NCBI GenBank assembly: GCA_010206225.2
Contig: VIQU02000005.1
Location: 35,027 to 99,026 of the forward strand
DNA length: 64,000 bases
Direction: 5' to 3'
Source of the DNA: Lachnospiraceae bacterium MD308
GTDB lineage: Bacteria > Bacillota > Clostridia > Lachnospirales > Lachnospiraceae
This document shows positions 18,024 through 27,299 of the stretch, piece by piece. Under the pieces are notes generated by a model, which did not search any database, had not been told where the DNA came from, and saw only the letters and a list, made by a program, of their open reading frames with translations. How positions within the stretch are numbered: the first letter of the stretch is position 1; every line of letters begins with the position of its first letter. The translations under genes were made by a program, and so were the position numbers.

Positions 18024-19087
18024 TTATGCAATCAGAGGTTTTAATCTGCGGATATATTGATGCCTGTGCAGTTTATCAGCCGCCATTACAGTAAGAAGCT
18101 GGGTAATCCTGGCGAGAAGCAGGTCGGCATGAAGCTTTTTTATTCTGTGTTTTACGCCCGGCAACACAGAAACTGTTCTTGAAATGGTTGATTGATTTCT
18201 CAACATTTACCCTGATCTTATAGGTAGAATTCCATTCGGCCGTACCACGGAGCGTACCAGGATAGGCGCGCAGGTTTTTCTCGGGATAAATATAAAACAT
18301 CCTGCCGCAGGGGGATTCCGTACAGGGATATTCACAGTGGCAGACGCATTTGCTTTTACCGGTTGTTTTATCATATTCCCATTTCATTTTCGGGCATACA
18401 AACTTCATGGTTGGCAGCCCGCAGCGGAGATGGGATTTGTTCCTTCCCGTTTCATTGGAAGGGATGGGGCTTTGGGGCAACAGGGGATGCCGTCCTTATT
18501 CAGCGGGCAGTCGGATTCCGGAAGGGAGACTCTGCCGTTGAGGGAATGTATGCTTTCTCAAAGAAAGCTTCCTGTAACAGGTATTTGTAGATTTCAATGG
18601 AATCAAATGCGGCATCCCCCAGAAAAGCTTTCGAATTGATAAGCGGATGCTTCCGGAAGAAATCCCTTAAAGTGGGAATCAATGCCTTGGAATCGGCAAG
18701 ACTCTTATCTTCATCCGGGGAATCGGATTTTTTTCCAACAATGATGTCAGGATGGGCATCAAGAAAGCCCTTGTTATAAAAGGAAATATCCCGGACAATG
18801 CCGAGTCCGTTGGTAATAATACCGAATTTATAAGCATAACAGAAATGCCCGTTAATGTACATCTGCCGAATGGCTGGATTGGCGGCAGCATGGGAAGGCA
18901 TGGAGCCATAGGCGGCTTTATAAGGGTCAAAGGGATTGTCCATCTCTTTTGCTTTTTTGAAGGCTTTAAGTTGTCTGATGATACGGTTGGCATATTTGGG
19001 ATTGTGTTCTGTAACCCATGCCTCAATACCGGATGTGTCAAATAAAACCATGGCAACCCTGTCGGCATCAATCCGTTGGCATATCGG
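18024..19087 (-). pseudogene. Degenerate DDE transposase (5'-truncated, multiple frameshifts)
   Basis: Three minus-strand frames together read as one transposase. The first (19051-18500) has VLFDTSGIEAWVTEHNPKYA and FLGDAAFDSIEIYKYLL with a catalytic Asp. The second (18480-18076) has MKFVCPKMKWEYD, the cysteine-rich CVCHCEYPCTESPCGRMF and RVNVEKSINHFK with the catalytic Glu. The third (to 18024) ends LHADLLLARITQLLTVMAAD. At least three frame changes are needed (near 18547, 18440 and 18125), and the N-terminus is missing at the junction near 19085. It resembles IS4/IS1182-type elements of Lachnospiraceae; I could not define terminal inverted repeats. It is non-functional. Confidence 0.82.
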
Positions 19088-19342
19088 TTCTTAATCCTCA
19101 ATTTTGCTCCACAAGACTCTTTCCATTATGAAATCCCTGTATATAATCTTTTAGAACATACTCCCAAAGAATTAAGCCAGCATAAAATGATTATTTTAAT
19201 CCCTTTTATAATCCTGAAACCAAAGGATAATATCCGAAAAAAACGAACTCCTGAAAACATGGAAGCCTTGCGAACACTGATTCTGGATGATATAATTAAC
19301 TTGATTCAGGATAAACGGGATATAGGAGGGCCCCAATGTTAA
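19088..19342 (+). pseudogene. C-terminal fragment of an Rpn/PD-(D/E)XK nuclease-family transposase-like protein
   Basis: The reading LNFAPQDSFHYEIPVYNLLE, then MIILIPFIILKP, then RTPENMEALRTLILDDI, matches the C-terminal part of Rpn-family recombination-promoting nucleases common in Clostridia. The catalytic N-terminal half is missing because the sequence begins at the junction with the transposase remnant on the other strand. An ATG at 19076 lies in transposase-derived DNA, so translation from it would be accidental. The frame stops at 19340-19342, overlapping the next gene. Probably an inactivated mobile-element gene. Confidence 0.6.
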
Positions 19343-19599
19343 ACATATCATCTATTCTCAACAACGACGCATTTACCCGAGAGGAACAGCTGGAGATCGT
19401 CAGATATATGGATGCCCAGTTAGCGCAGATGGAACTTCTGCTCTGTCGCTTAGACCAGCTTGCCAGACAGGCTTCAGAGGATGACACGTTAGACGCTGAG
19501 CGCCGGCGTCTTCAGACAACGGCAAATCAGATTCAAAGGGAGATCGACCGTATCTCAGAACGGCTCCCCAAAACTTTTATAATGGAAAACAGCCTCTGA
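19336..19599 (+). CDS. Small coiled-coil protein of unknown function
   Basis: This is an 87-residue ORF with a good ribosome site (AGGAGGG, five bases before ATG). It has a strongly helical, charged sequence (LDAQLAQ-like heptads, then RRRLQTTANQIQREIDRISE) suggesting a coiled coil. It overlaps the end of the Rpn-like fragment by seven bases and lies 38 bp before topB. I do not recognise a family. It could be an independent small gene, or a shifted C-terminal piece of the Rpn-like gene. Confidence 0.55.
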   Translation: MLNISSILNNDAFTREEQLEIVRYMDAQLAQMELLLCRLDQLARQASEDDTLDAERRRLQTTANQIQREIDRISERLPKTFIMENSL

Positions 19600-19637
19600 A
19601 TTTCTGTCAGAACAATATTCATGAAAGGAGTTTACAC

Positions 19638-21860
19638 ATGAAATCGTTAGTTCTCGCCGAAAAGCCTTCGGTAGCAAGGGATATCGCCCGTGTTTTAAAC
19701 TGTCATAAGAATATTTCCGGCGCTGTCGAAGGGGATCATTATATTGTAACATGGGCGCTCGGACATCTGGTCACTCTCGCGGATCCTGAAGAGTATGATA
19801 AAAAATATAAAGAATGGGACATGTCCTGCCTCCCTATGATTCCGAAAAAATGGGAGCTTGTAGTAATCAGGCAGACTACAAAGCAGTATCATAATGTAAA
19901 AGTGCAGCTTTTCCGTAAGGATGTAGACCAGATCATCATTGCCACAGATGCCGGACGGGAAGGGGAACTGGTTGCCCGGTGGATTCTTGAGAAATCCGGC
20001 TGCCGCAAACCGATCAAAAGACTCTGGATCTCTTCTGTCACCGACAAGGCAATCCGTGAAGGTTTCGCCCATCTAAAAGACGGACGGATGTACAATCCTC
20101 TATACCACGCGGCCAAAAGCCGCGCCGAAGCTGACTGGCTGGTAGGCATCAACGCTACGCGCGCACTGACCTGCAAGTACAATGCGCAGCTTTCCTGCGG
20201 CCGTGTGCAGACGCCGACTCTTGCGATCATTGCCAGAAGAGAGGACGAAATCCGTTCTTTTCAGCCAAAGGACTACTATGGTCTTACTTGTAATGCTGGC
20301 GGCGTGACATGGACCTGGCAGCATAAGACAAGCGGAAGACTTTACTCCTTCCAGAAGGATGATATTGAAAATATAAGAAATTCTCTGAAAAACCAAAAGT
20401 TGACTATCACCGAGATTGCAAAGTCTGCGAAAAAAACATTTTCACCGGGGCTTTATGACTTGACAGAACTTCAGCGAGACGCCAATCAGCGTTTTGGCTT
20501 TTCCGCAAAGGAGACACTGAATATCATGCAGCGTCTCTACGAGAACCACAAGGTTCTTACTTACCCCCGGACAGATTCCCGTTACATCGGGACAGACATC
20601 GTCCCTACGATTAAAGAGCGTCTGAAGGCTTGCAACATCGGTCCGTACAGGCAGTTTATCCCAGAGCTTTTAAAGAACCCGCTTAGAACAAGCAAAGCAT
20701 TTGTTGACGATAAAAAAGTCAGCGACCATCATGCAATCATTCCGACAGAAGAATACGTACAGCCAGAGCATATGACAAATGATGAGAGAAAGATTTACGA
20801 CCTTGTTGTACGGCGGTTCATCAGCGTTCTCTATCCGGCATTTGAATACGAGCAGACTACCCTGAAAGCCTCCGCCGCCAACGAGATGTTCACCGCAAAA
20901 GGGAAAGTCATCAAGGCTGTCGGCTGGAAAGCCGTCTATAGCGCAGCTGCTTCCGGTTCTGAAAGCAGCACAGAAAAAGATTCGGGATACCATTTTGAAA
21001 GTGACTCTGAGGACGGTCAGACAGATCAGTCTCTTCCGACTTTTAAGCAGAGTGCTTTCCTCTCCATCAGTCATATATCCATAACATCAGGAAAGACAAA
21101 GGCTCCGGCAAGATTCACGGAAGCAACGCTTCTATCCGCCATGGAGAATCCGATAAAGTATATGGAATCAACAGATACGAAAGCCCGAAAGACTCTGGGC
21201 GAGACCGGCGGTCTTGGCACAGTCGCCACAAGAGCTGATATCATCGAAAAGCTCTTTAACTCCTTCCTGATCGAAAAAAAGGACAGGAATATCTTGCTTA
21301 CCTCCAAGGGCAGACAGCTTCTTTCGCTTGTCCCGGAGGATTTGAAAAAGCCGGAACTGACCGCCCGGTGGGAAATGAAGCTTTCTGATATCGCAAAAGG
21401 CTCTCACAAGGATTCTGAATTTATGAAAGAGATCCGAAGCTACACGCAGACTCTTGTCGAAGAAATCAAATCCGCTGACGGTACTTTCCGTCACGACAAT
21501 CTTACAAACACAAAATGTCCGCGCTGCGGAAAACGAATGCTTTTGGTCAAAGGAAAGAACGCCCGCCTTCTCGTCTGTCAGGACAGGGAATGCGGATACC
21601 GGGAGACAATCTCCCGAACGAGCAATGCGCGCTGCCCGAACTGCCACAAAAAGATGGAACTTATAAAAAAAGGGAACGAGGAAACCTTTGTCTGCTCCTG
21701 CGGTCATAAAGAAAAGCTGTCCGCTTTTAAGGCAAGGCGGGAAAAAGAAGGCGCGGGAGTCACTAAAAAAGACGTACAGAGATATCTGAAAAACCAAAAA
21801 GAAGAACCCCTTAACAATGCATTTGCAGCCGCTTTATCCGGGATTAAGCTTGACAGTTAG
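19638..21860 (+). CDS. topB: DNA topoisomerase III
   Basis: This is a type IA topoisomerase of 740 residues that relaxes and decatenates DNA by cutting one strand through a 5'-phosphotyrosine link. The TOPRIM domain is at the N-terminus (LVLAEKPSVARDIARVL, ATDAGREGE). The active-site tyrosine is Y309 in LTYPRTDSRYIG. Two C-terminal zinc-ribbon units follow (CPRCGKRM and CPNCHKKMELIKKG with partner cysteines), then a short basic tail. Length and domain order fit Firmicute TopB proteins, including those carried on conjugative elements. A GAAAGGAG site precedes the ATG. The neighbouring mobile debris leaves open whether it belongs to an old integrated element. Confidence 0.95.
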   Translation: MKSLVLAEKPSVARDIARVLNCHKNISGAVEGDHYIVTWALGHLVTLADPEEYDKKYKEWDMSCLPMIPKKWELVVIRQTTKQYHNVKVQLFRKDVDQIIIATDAGREGELVARWILEKSGCRKPIKRLWISSVTDKAIREGFAHLKDGRMYNPLYHAAKSRAEADWLVGINATRALTCKYNAQLSCGRVQTPTLAIIARREDEIRSFQPKDYYGLTCNAGGVTWTWQHKTSGRLYSFQKDDIENIRNSLKNQKLTITEIAKSAKKTFSPGLYDLTELQRDANQRFGFSAKETLNIMQRLYENHKVLTYPRTDSRYIGTDIVPTIKERLKACNIGPYRQFIPELLKNPLRTSKAFVDDKKVSDHHAIIPTEEYVQPEHMTNDERKIYDLVVRRFISVLYPAFEYEQTTLKASAANEMFTAKGKVIKAVGWKAVYSAAASGSESSTEKDSGYHFESDSEDGQTDQSLPTFKQSAFLSISHISITSGKTKAPARFTEATLLSAMENPIKYMESTDTKARKTLGETGGLGTVATRADIIEKLFNSFLIEKKDRNILLTSKGRQLLSLVPEDLKKPELTARWEMKLSDIAKGSHKDSEFMKEIRSYTQTLVEEIKSADGTFRHDNLTNTKCPRCGKRMLLVKGKNARLLVCQDRECGYRETISRTSNARCPNCHKKMELIKKGNEETFVCSCGHKEKLSAFKARREKEGAGVTKKDVQRYLKNQKEEPLNNAFAAALSGIKLDS

Positions 21861-23059
21861 TCAGGCACCCTTTTATATGCAACGATCAGATCCACCATCC
21901 TGTTATAGCTTTCTACTCCCTCGGACTGGTCGTTTGCTTTTAGATATGTATCATTTACCTTATTTGCAGCCCTGGCAATTCTACCGTCATATCTATCCCA
22001 AAAGTCACGGTTTGCTATAAAATCCGGCTCAACCCTCTCTGACAGTTTCCCTCTGATCTCCTCCCATGACTCATAATCAACCTGATACAGCACATTCATA
22101 CAGTATCTCCACCCCATAAGATAGCCGCTGTACTGGAAATCAATATTTTCCGAACCTGTGCTTGCCAAAAACGCGATAAAGTTCGCCTCTTCTTCCTGCA
22201 TGAACCCTCTCAGATGAGAAAGCTCATGACACGCAGTAAAAGGTATATTATAATCCGCCATACCGCTATTATAATTGGCTTCAACTGTAAACGGCGAATA
22301 GATGCCTGTAAGCTGCTGCACTGACAATATCCACGGAACCAGAAGCGCTTTCGGCTTCGGATAATAGCCCGAAAGTTCCGGGTATCGCTCTCCCAGATGC
22401 TCCATTGCCCGTACAGCCTCTTTATTCAGTATTTTCACAGGCGATGCTTGAACATTTTCTTGTGCCATGGGCATCTTTTGCCCGCCAATCTTCATCACGC
22501 CATATGTGTTCCGCGGCACTTCTTTGCTCCGGCTGTTCACTTCCTCTGTCAGCCACATACATACCTCTTCAAGCTCCTCTGCCGAATACTTTTCTATCCG
22601 TATTCCCGAACTTTCCGAAAATGATTCTCTATGATAATTGATTCCGCAATTTACTACATATAGAAAAAACATCACTCCTGCAAATACATACAGACGACTG
22701 CCCAATAAAAGAAACTCCCCTTTTCCTGCGCATTTCCTTACAGCTCTTATTATAAGTCTCAAAAATGTCAGAACTGCCGCAAGCAGCACCGTATACAGCA
22801 GCACCTCTGATACCGAAAAGGGAAACACACTCATAAGTCTTCCGGTTACATTTACCCATATAGGATAAATGCGTGTACTATACCAGTGGGCGAATGTGCG
22901 GGAAATCCGGGAAATACACATCAGACTCAGACCAGCGCAGAGCAGAACGCTCCCGGTGATACATCTTCCTCTATCTGTACTTGCCGTCAACCTTTTCTTC
23001 CTATTCAAATACATCCTATCACTACCGCTTGATATAACTTTTATTTTTGCATGATTCAT
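21857..23059 (-). CDS. DUF3810 membrane protein with HExxH-like metalloprotease motif
   Basis: This 400-residue protein has three N-terminal hydrophobic segments (about residues 35-55, 75-105 and 118-140) followed by a large domain. The motif HELSHLRGF and a later EEEANFIAFLAS match the DUF3810 family, which carries a zincin-like active site. It is probably a membrane-anchored metallopeptidase facing outward; the substrate is unknown. It is convergent with topB, and the two genes overlap by four bases at their 3' ends. The start is uncertain: the ATG at 23059 lacks a clear ribosome site, and an internal ATG (MYLNRKKR) is an alternative. Confidence 0.82.
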   Translation of the reverse strand: MNHAKIKVISSGSDRMYLNRKKRLTASTDRGRCITGSVLLCAGLSLMCISRISRTFAHWYSTRIYPIWVNVTGRLMSVFPFSVSEVLLYTVLLAAVLTFLRLIIRAVRKCAGKGEFLLLGSRLYVFAGVMFFLYVVNCGINYHRESFSESSGIRIEKYSAEELEEVCMWLTEEVNSRSKEVPRNTYGVMKIGGQKMPMAQENVQASPVKILNKEAVRAMEHLGERYPELSGYYPKPKALLVPWILSVQQLTGIYSPFTVEANYNSGMADYNIPFTACHELSHLRGFMQEEEANFIAFLASTGSENIDFQYSGYLMGWRYCMNVLYQVDYESWEEIRGKLSERVEPDFIANRDFWDRYDGRIARAANKVNDTYLKANDQSEGVESYNRMVDLIVAYKRVPD

Positions 23060-23238
23060 GCAGTAATCTTTTTATACTGTCTTGATTCATTTTATGAACA
23101 CTTTATTTGCAGTCTGCATAATTTTATGATAACATTTTATAAAACCGAGGTCAAAAGGTAATTTCCCCCATAATCTCTGCAGATGATTCTGCACTTTATA
23201 TTCCCGATAACAAACACATATTTTTATAACTGGAGGCT

Positions 23239-24255
23239 ATGGAATTGAACATTTTACGGAAAAAAATAGAAACTTTGATTTTAAAAGACGAAACTTATGC
23301 ATCTCAGATGGAGCACCTCGTCCTCCCCTTTCTTATCAGCCGGAAAGAGGGATTTTGGCTGGCAAGAGAGGATAATCCAAAGCAGAAGATCTACTGTGCC
23401 AAATATACCTCTGACTGCTCAGGAGAAAAGTGCCGCGGTATCGTAATCATTTCTCACGGATATACAGAAAATTCCGAAAAATACCGGGAGGTTATCTACT
23501 ACTTCCTGAAAATGGGTTATCATGTCTATATTCCCGACCATTGCGGCCACGGACGAAGCTACCGTCTTACCGATGAGTTATTTCTGGTCCATATCGACAA
23601 GTACGAAAGATATGTGGAAGACCTCTTAAGCGTTGCTTATCATGCAAAATCTGACTATGGGACACTTCCGATCTATCTGTACGGTCATTCCATGGGCGGC
23701 GGGATTGCCGCTGCCGCTGTTGCTGCCAGCCCGAATCTGTTCAGAAAAGTAATTCTTACCTCTCCTATGATCCGACCGGACACCCATCCCCTGCCGTGGA
23801 ATTTCGCATCACTCGCCGCCAGGATTGCCTGTCTTTTCGGAAAGTCGATTCACCATCTTCCGGGAGGGCACCCATTTGATGACACAGAGAGCTTTGAACA
23901 GAGCAGTTCCATGTCACAAATACGCTTTGACTACGAGCAGACAATCCGAAGAACCGAGCCGCTGTTCCAGAATACCTGCGGCACCTACCGCTGGATCTTA
24001 AGCGCCGCGAAGCTCCATCGCTTTCTCATGCGCACCGCATGGAAACGGATTCATATTCCATTACTTCTGTTTCAGGCGGAAAACGATCATATCGTATCCG
24101 GTAAGGCGCAATATCAATTTATCCAAAAGATCAACCGCCGTCATGCGGCCCCCACATGGCTGATCAAAGTACCTGACAGTAAGCACGAAATCTATAACGC
24201 CGAATATAAGACGTTATTAAAATACTGGACAAAAATTTTCAGGTTTCTTGGCTGA
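23239..24255 (+). CDS. Alpha/beta hydrolase, lysophospholipase/monoglyceride lipase-like
   Basis: The 338-residue cytoplasmic serine hydrolase has VIISHGYTENSEKYRE with the oxyanion region, the nucleophile elbow GHSMGGG, a late acid in QAENDHIVSG and a histidine in DSKHEIYN. These complete a catalytic triad typical of the PldB/monoglyceride-lipase family. GGAGG lies only two bases before the ATG at 23239, so a TTG two codons later is an alternative start. It stands alone between divergent and downstream genes. The substrate is probably a monoacyl lipid or short ester, by family only. Confidence 0.88.
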   Translation: MELNILRKKIETLILKDETYASQMEHLVLPFLISRKEGFWLAREDNPKQKIYCAKYTSDCSGEKCRGIVIISHGYTENSEKYREVIYYFLKMGYHVYIPDHCGHGRSYRLTDELFLVHIDKYERYVEDLLSVAYHAKSDYGTLPIYLYGHSMGGGIAAAAVAASPNLFRKVILTSPMIRPDTHPLPWNFASLAARIACLFGKSIHHLPGGHPFDDTESFEQSSSMSQIRFDYEQTIRRTEPLFQNTCGTYRWILSAAKLHRFLMRTAWKRIHIPLLLFQAENDHIVSGKAQYQFIQKINRRHAAPTWLIKVPDSKHEIYNAEYKTLLKYWTKIFRFLG

Positions 24256-24262
24256 AAATCTA

Positions 24263-24291
24263 TTGACAAACATATTTATAAGCGGTACTAT
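24263..24291 (+). promoter_or_regulatory. SigmaA-type promoter of the aroF operon
   Basis: TTGACA at 24263-24268 and TACTAT at 24286-24291 are separated by 17 bp. Transcription would start about 55 bp before the aroF ATG. The leader contains a small inverted repeat (CGCACT...AGTGCG, about 24305-24336) whose role is unknown. Confidence 0.7.
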
Positions 24292-24354
24292 ATTGTTAGT
24301 TTTCGCACTTTAAACAGTTAAAATTTTACAGTGCGACTATGGAGGATTGATACT

Positions 24355-25371
24355 ATGATTATCGTACTGAAACCACGTACAAAGCAGCAGGAGATTGACC
24401 GTGTTCTGAACCTGATCAAAAGCAAGGGCCTGGATACACATATTGTAGAAGGTTCCGAGATGACGATCATCGGTTGTATCGGTGATACAACCCGGATTGA
24501 TGCAAAATTATTTGAAGTCAATCCATCCGTAGATAAGGTTATGCACGTACAGGAGCCATATAAGCTCGCGAACCGCGCGTTTCATCCGGAAGATTCAATC
24601 ATCGATGTATCCGGCGTCAGAATAGGCGGTACTAATCTGGCGATGATCGCCGGTCCCTGTTCCGTAGAATCCACGGAACAGGTGCTTGAGATTGCTCTTG
24701 CCGCCAAAGCCTCCGGAGCGAATCTGCTGCGGGGCGGCGCTTTCAAGCCAAGAACCAGCCCATATTCTTTTCAGGGCCTTGGCCTTCAGGGTTTAGATAT
24801 TTTATGCGAAGTCCGGGAGGAGACAGGGCTTCCTATCGTAACAGAATTGATGTCTCCGGAATATCTGGACCTTTTCAATGAAAAGGTCGATTTAATCCAG
24901 ATCGGCGCGCGTAATATGCAGAATTTTGATCTTTTAAAGCAATTAGGACAGCTTGACCGCCCGATTCTCCTTAAACGAGGTCTTAACGCTACTTATGAAG
25001 AATGGGTCATGTCCGCAGAATACATCATGGCATCCGGCAATGAGAATGTCATTCTCTGCGAGCGGGGAATCCGTACATTTGAGAGCTATACGAGAAATAC
25101 GCTGGACCTTCAAAGTATTCCGGTACTTAAGAGATTGACTCATCTTCCAGTGATCGTTGATCCAAGCCATGCAGGGGGGAAATGGTGGCTGGTTGATTCC
25201 ATGTCCAGAGCCGCTGTAGCTGCAGGTGCGGACGGCCTGATGATAGAAGTACACAACAATCCGGAATGCGCACTGTGCGACGGCGCACAGTCTTTAAAGC
25301 CCGAAAAATATGGCGAACTGATTCAGGACGTTGCACAGATTGCCAAAGTTTTAGGCAAGACACTTCCATAA
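24355..25371 (+). CDS. aroF: 3-deoxy-7-phosphoheptulonate synthase (DAHP synthase)
   Basis: This enzyme condenses phosphoenolpyruvate and erythrose 4-phosphate in the first step of the shikimate pathway. It is the type I-beta form of 338 residues, with an N-terminal ferredoxin-like (ACT-like) regulatory domain (about 1-70) and then the barrel, marked by AGPCSVES, LLRGGAFKPRTSPY, QIGARNMQNF, KRGLNAT and VDPSHAGGK. The ATG at 24355 is used because GGAGG precedes it by nine bases; the frame is open further upstream. It is followed 46 bp later by aroB. The N-terminal domain in relatives confers feedback inhibition by aromatic amino acids. Confidence 0.95.
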   Translation: MIIVLKPRTKQQEIDRVLNLIKSKGLDTHIVEGSEMTIIGCIGDTTRIDAKLFEVNPSVDKVMHVQEPYKLANRAFHPEDSIIDVSGVRIGGTNLAMIAGPCSVESTEQVLEIALAAKASGANLLRGGAFKPRTSPYSFQGLGLQGLDILCEVREETGLPIVTELMSPEYLDLFNEKVDLIQIGARNMQNFDLLKQLGQLDRPILLKRGLNATYEEWVMSAEYIMASGNENVILCERGIRTFESYTRNTLDLQSIPVLKRLTHLPVIVDPSHAGGKWWLVDSMSRAAVAAGADGLMIEVHNNPECALCDGAQSLKPEKYGELIQDVAQIAKVLGKTLP

Positions 25372-25417
25372 AAATAATCTTGGTGCTGCACATAGCCGCA
25401 CCATTACGGAGAATCGA

Positions 25418-26482
25418 ATGAAATTAACTGTAAATTTAGGAAAAAACAGCTATCCGATCCATATCGAAAATTACATACTTAGAAAGGCCGGCGATATCAT
25501 CGCAGAGACATTCTCAGGAAAACGGATTATGATCGTTTCTGATGATAACGTCTACCCACTATACGGAGATATTATAGAAAAGAATCTTTGCAGCTCATAT
25601 GAATGCCATCATCTCATATTGCCGCATGGCGAAGCCACCAAAAGCTTCCGCTCCCTTCCGGAAATCTACAGCGCCATGCTGAAAGCAAAGATTTCCCGAA
25701 GCGATGCCGTCATCGCACTGGGCGGCGGCGTTATCGGTGATCTGGCAGGATTTGCTGCTGCAAGCTTTCTTCGCGGCGTAAAATTTATCCAGATTCCGAC
25801 CTCCCTTCTGGCGCAGGTAGATTCCTCTGTAGGCGGCAAGGTAGCCGTTGACCTTCCGGAGGGCAAGAATCTTGTAGGAGCTTTCTACCAGCCATCCGTC
25901 GTGCTGATCGATCCATTTGTACTAAGCACCTTAAACAAACGCTATATCAACGATGGTATGGGTGAAGTTATTAAGTACGGCTGTATCAGAGATAACGAAC
26001 TGTTTCTGACACTGGAAAAACACGGCTCCTTTGATTCATTAAGAGATCAGCTTGAAACTATCATAAAGCGCTGTGTAGATATTAAAAGAGTCATTGTCGA
26101 ACACGATGAGTTTGATACGGGAGAACGGATGCTTTTAAATTTCGGACATACACTGGGACACACCATAGAACAATATTTCCAGTACGGCCGTGAAAGCCAC
26201 GGCGAGGCCGTAGCCATCGGTATGTACCAGATCAGTCTCCTTGCGCAGATGAAAGGACTTACGCAAAAGGGGGTCGCCGCGCGTATTTTAGATGTACTGG
26301 AAACCTATGGTCTCCCTTCTGAATGTAATCTTCCTATGAATGCACTGACCGAAGCCATCAGGCTGGACAAAAAAAATCTCGGCGGTCATCTCAACATCGT
26401 ACTTCTGCATGACATCGGAGACAGCTATGTACATCCGACTTCCATAGACTTTTTTGAAAGGTATAACGACTTAATCATATAA
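25418..26482 (+). CDS. aroB: 3-dehydroquinate synthase
   Basis: This 354-residue enzyme catalyses the second shikimate step, converting DAHP to 3-dehydroquinate with NAD+ and a divalent metal. Conserved segments are ALGGGVIGDLAGF, IPTSLLAQVDSSVGGK, GEVIKYG, NFGHTLGHTIE and HGEAVAIG, which carry nucleotide- and metal-binding residues. GGAGAATCGA precedes the ATG. It lies between aroF and an SDR gene in one operon. Length and motifs are typical, with no oddities. Confidence 0.96.
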   Translation: MKLTVNLGKNSYPIHIENYILRKAGDIIAETFSGKRIMIVSDDNVYPLYGDIIEKNLCSSYECHHLILPHGEATKSFRSLPEIYSAMLKAKISRSDAVIALGGGVIGDLAGFAAASFLRGVKFIQIPTSLLAQVDSSVGGKVAVDLPEGKNLVGAFYQPSVVLIDPFVLSTLNKRYINDGMGEVIKYGCIRDNELFLTLEKHGSFDSLRDQLETIIKRCVDIKRVIVEHDEFDTGERMLLNFGHTLGHTIEQYFQYGRESHGEAVAIGMYQISLLAQMKGLTQKGVAARILDVLETYGLPSECNLPMNALTEAIRLDKKNLGGHLNIVLLHDIGDSYVHPTSIDFFERYNDLII

Positions 26483-26520
26483 AAAGCGGAGCAACTGCTT
26501 ATAATTGGAGGAATGAACAC

Positions 26521-27264
26521 ATGAAACTCGAAGGAAAAATTGCAATCGTGACCGGCGCCGGCAGAGGAATCGGCAGAGACACCGCACTGGCAATCGCTGC
26601 GGAAGGCGCAACTGTCGCAGCTGTCGCAAGAACCCAGCCGGATCTTGACGAGACAGTCTCTTTAATAAAGAAAGAAGGCGGGACAGCGGTCTCTCTCTCC
26701 CGTGACTTGACAGACATCGACCAAGTACAGTCTATGGTTGATACAGTAGTAAAGCAATTCGGGCGTATCGATATTCTGGTAAACAATGCCGGAGGCTATC
26801 CATCTGAAATTTACGACAGTGTCGGACAGCAGGCAATCAAAATCTGGGAATGGACAGAAGCGCAGTGGGATCAGATTCTTAAGACAAACCTGAAAATCCC
26901 TTTTCTCTGCATTAACAAAGTCGTTCCGGTTATGATCAAACAAAGAAGCGGCGATATCGTAAGCGTCTCCTCCCGCATGGGCAGAATCGCTTCCCAGATG
27001 GGAGGGTATGCCGTAGCAAAAGCAGGCATTGTAACCCTCACAAAAACTACCGCCATCCAGACGCGGGAGTACGGCATCAAGGCAAACGCTGTGGCTCCTG
27101 GAATCGTGGATACCCCGGGACAGCGGACTTATAATCATAATGTAGGACAGGATGATGCCGTTATGGGCAGCTCGGCAGCCGTGGCAAAAGGAATCCTCTA
27201 TCTCCTTGCAGATTCGCCGGCAGAAATGACAGGACAAGTGATTGACATGTATACAACCGTATAA
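26521..27264 (+). CDS. Short-chain dehydrogenase/reductase (FabG-like)
   Basis: This 247-residue classical SDR has the cofactor loop TGAGRGIG, NNAGG, the catalytic Ser in VSSRMG and YAVAK with the Tyr-Lys pair. FabG-like enzymes reduce 3-oxoacyl or other keto groups with NAD(P)H. It follows aroB by 38 bp with its own GGAGG and is the last gene before a hairpin, so it is probably co-transcribed with the shikimate genes. A role in quinate/shikimate metabolism is possible by context only. Confidence 0.87.
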   Translation: MKLEGKIAIVTGAGRGIGRDTALAIAAEGATVAAVARTQPDLDETVSLIKKEGGTAVSLSRDLTDIDQVQSMVDTVVKQFGRIDILVNNAGGYPSEIYDSVGQQAIKIWEWTEAQWDQILKTNLKIPFLCINKVVPVMIKQRSGDIVSVSSRMGRIASQMGGYAVAKAGIVTLTKTTAIQTREYGIKANAVAPGIVDTPGQRTYNHNVGQDDAVMGSSAAVAKGILYLLADSPAEMTGQVIDMYTTV

Positions 27265-27266
27265 AA

Positions 27267-27293
27267 GATGCGGGCGCCGAACGCGCCCGCATC
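27267..27293. terminator. Bidirectional hairpin between convergent genes
   Basis: Arms of 11 bp (27267-27277 and 27283-27293) pair perfectly around a five-base loop and are very GC-rich. On the minus strand the hairpin is followed by TTTTAT, so it best terminates the transporter gene... on the plus-strand side it lies just after the SDR stop. It separates the two convergent units. Confidence 0.72.
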
Positions 27294-27299
27294 AAAGCA

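Noticed and set aside
18337..19045. Several plus-strand ORFs of 60-100 codons
   Set aside because: They overlap the minus-strand transposase remnant and have no start signals; only the transposase frames make sense.
21168..21797. Minus-strand ORF of 209 codons
   Set aside because: Antisense to the topB C-terminus, including its zinc ribbons; it is a shadow.
24298..24354. Possible T-box or attenuator before aroF
   Set aside because: The leader is under 60 bases and contains only a short inverted repeat, too small for a T-box, and there is no leader peptide with aromatic codons.
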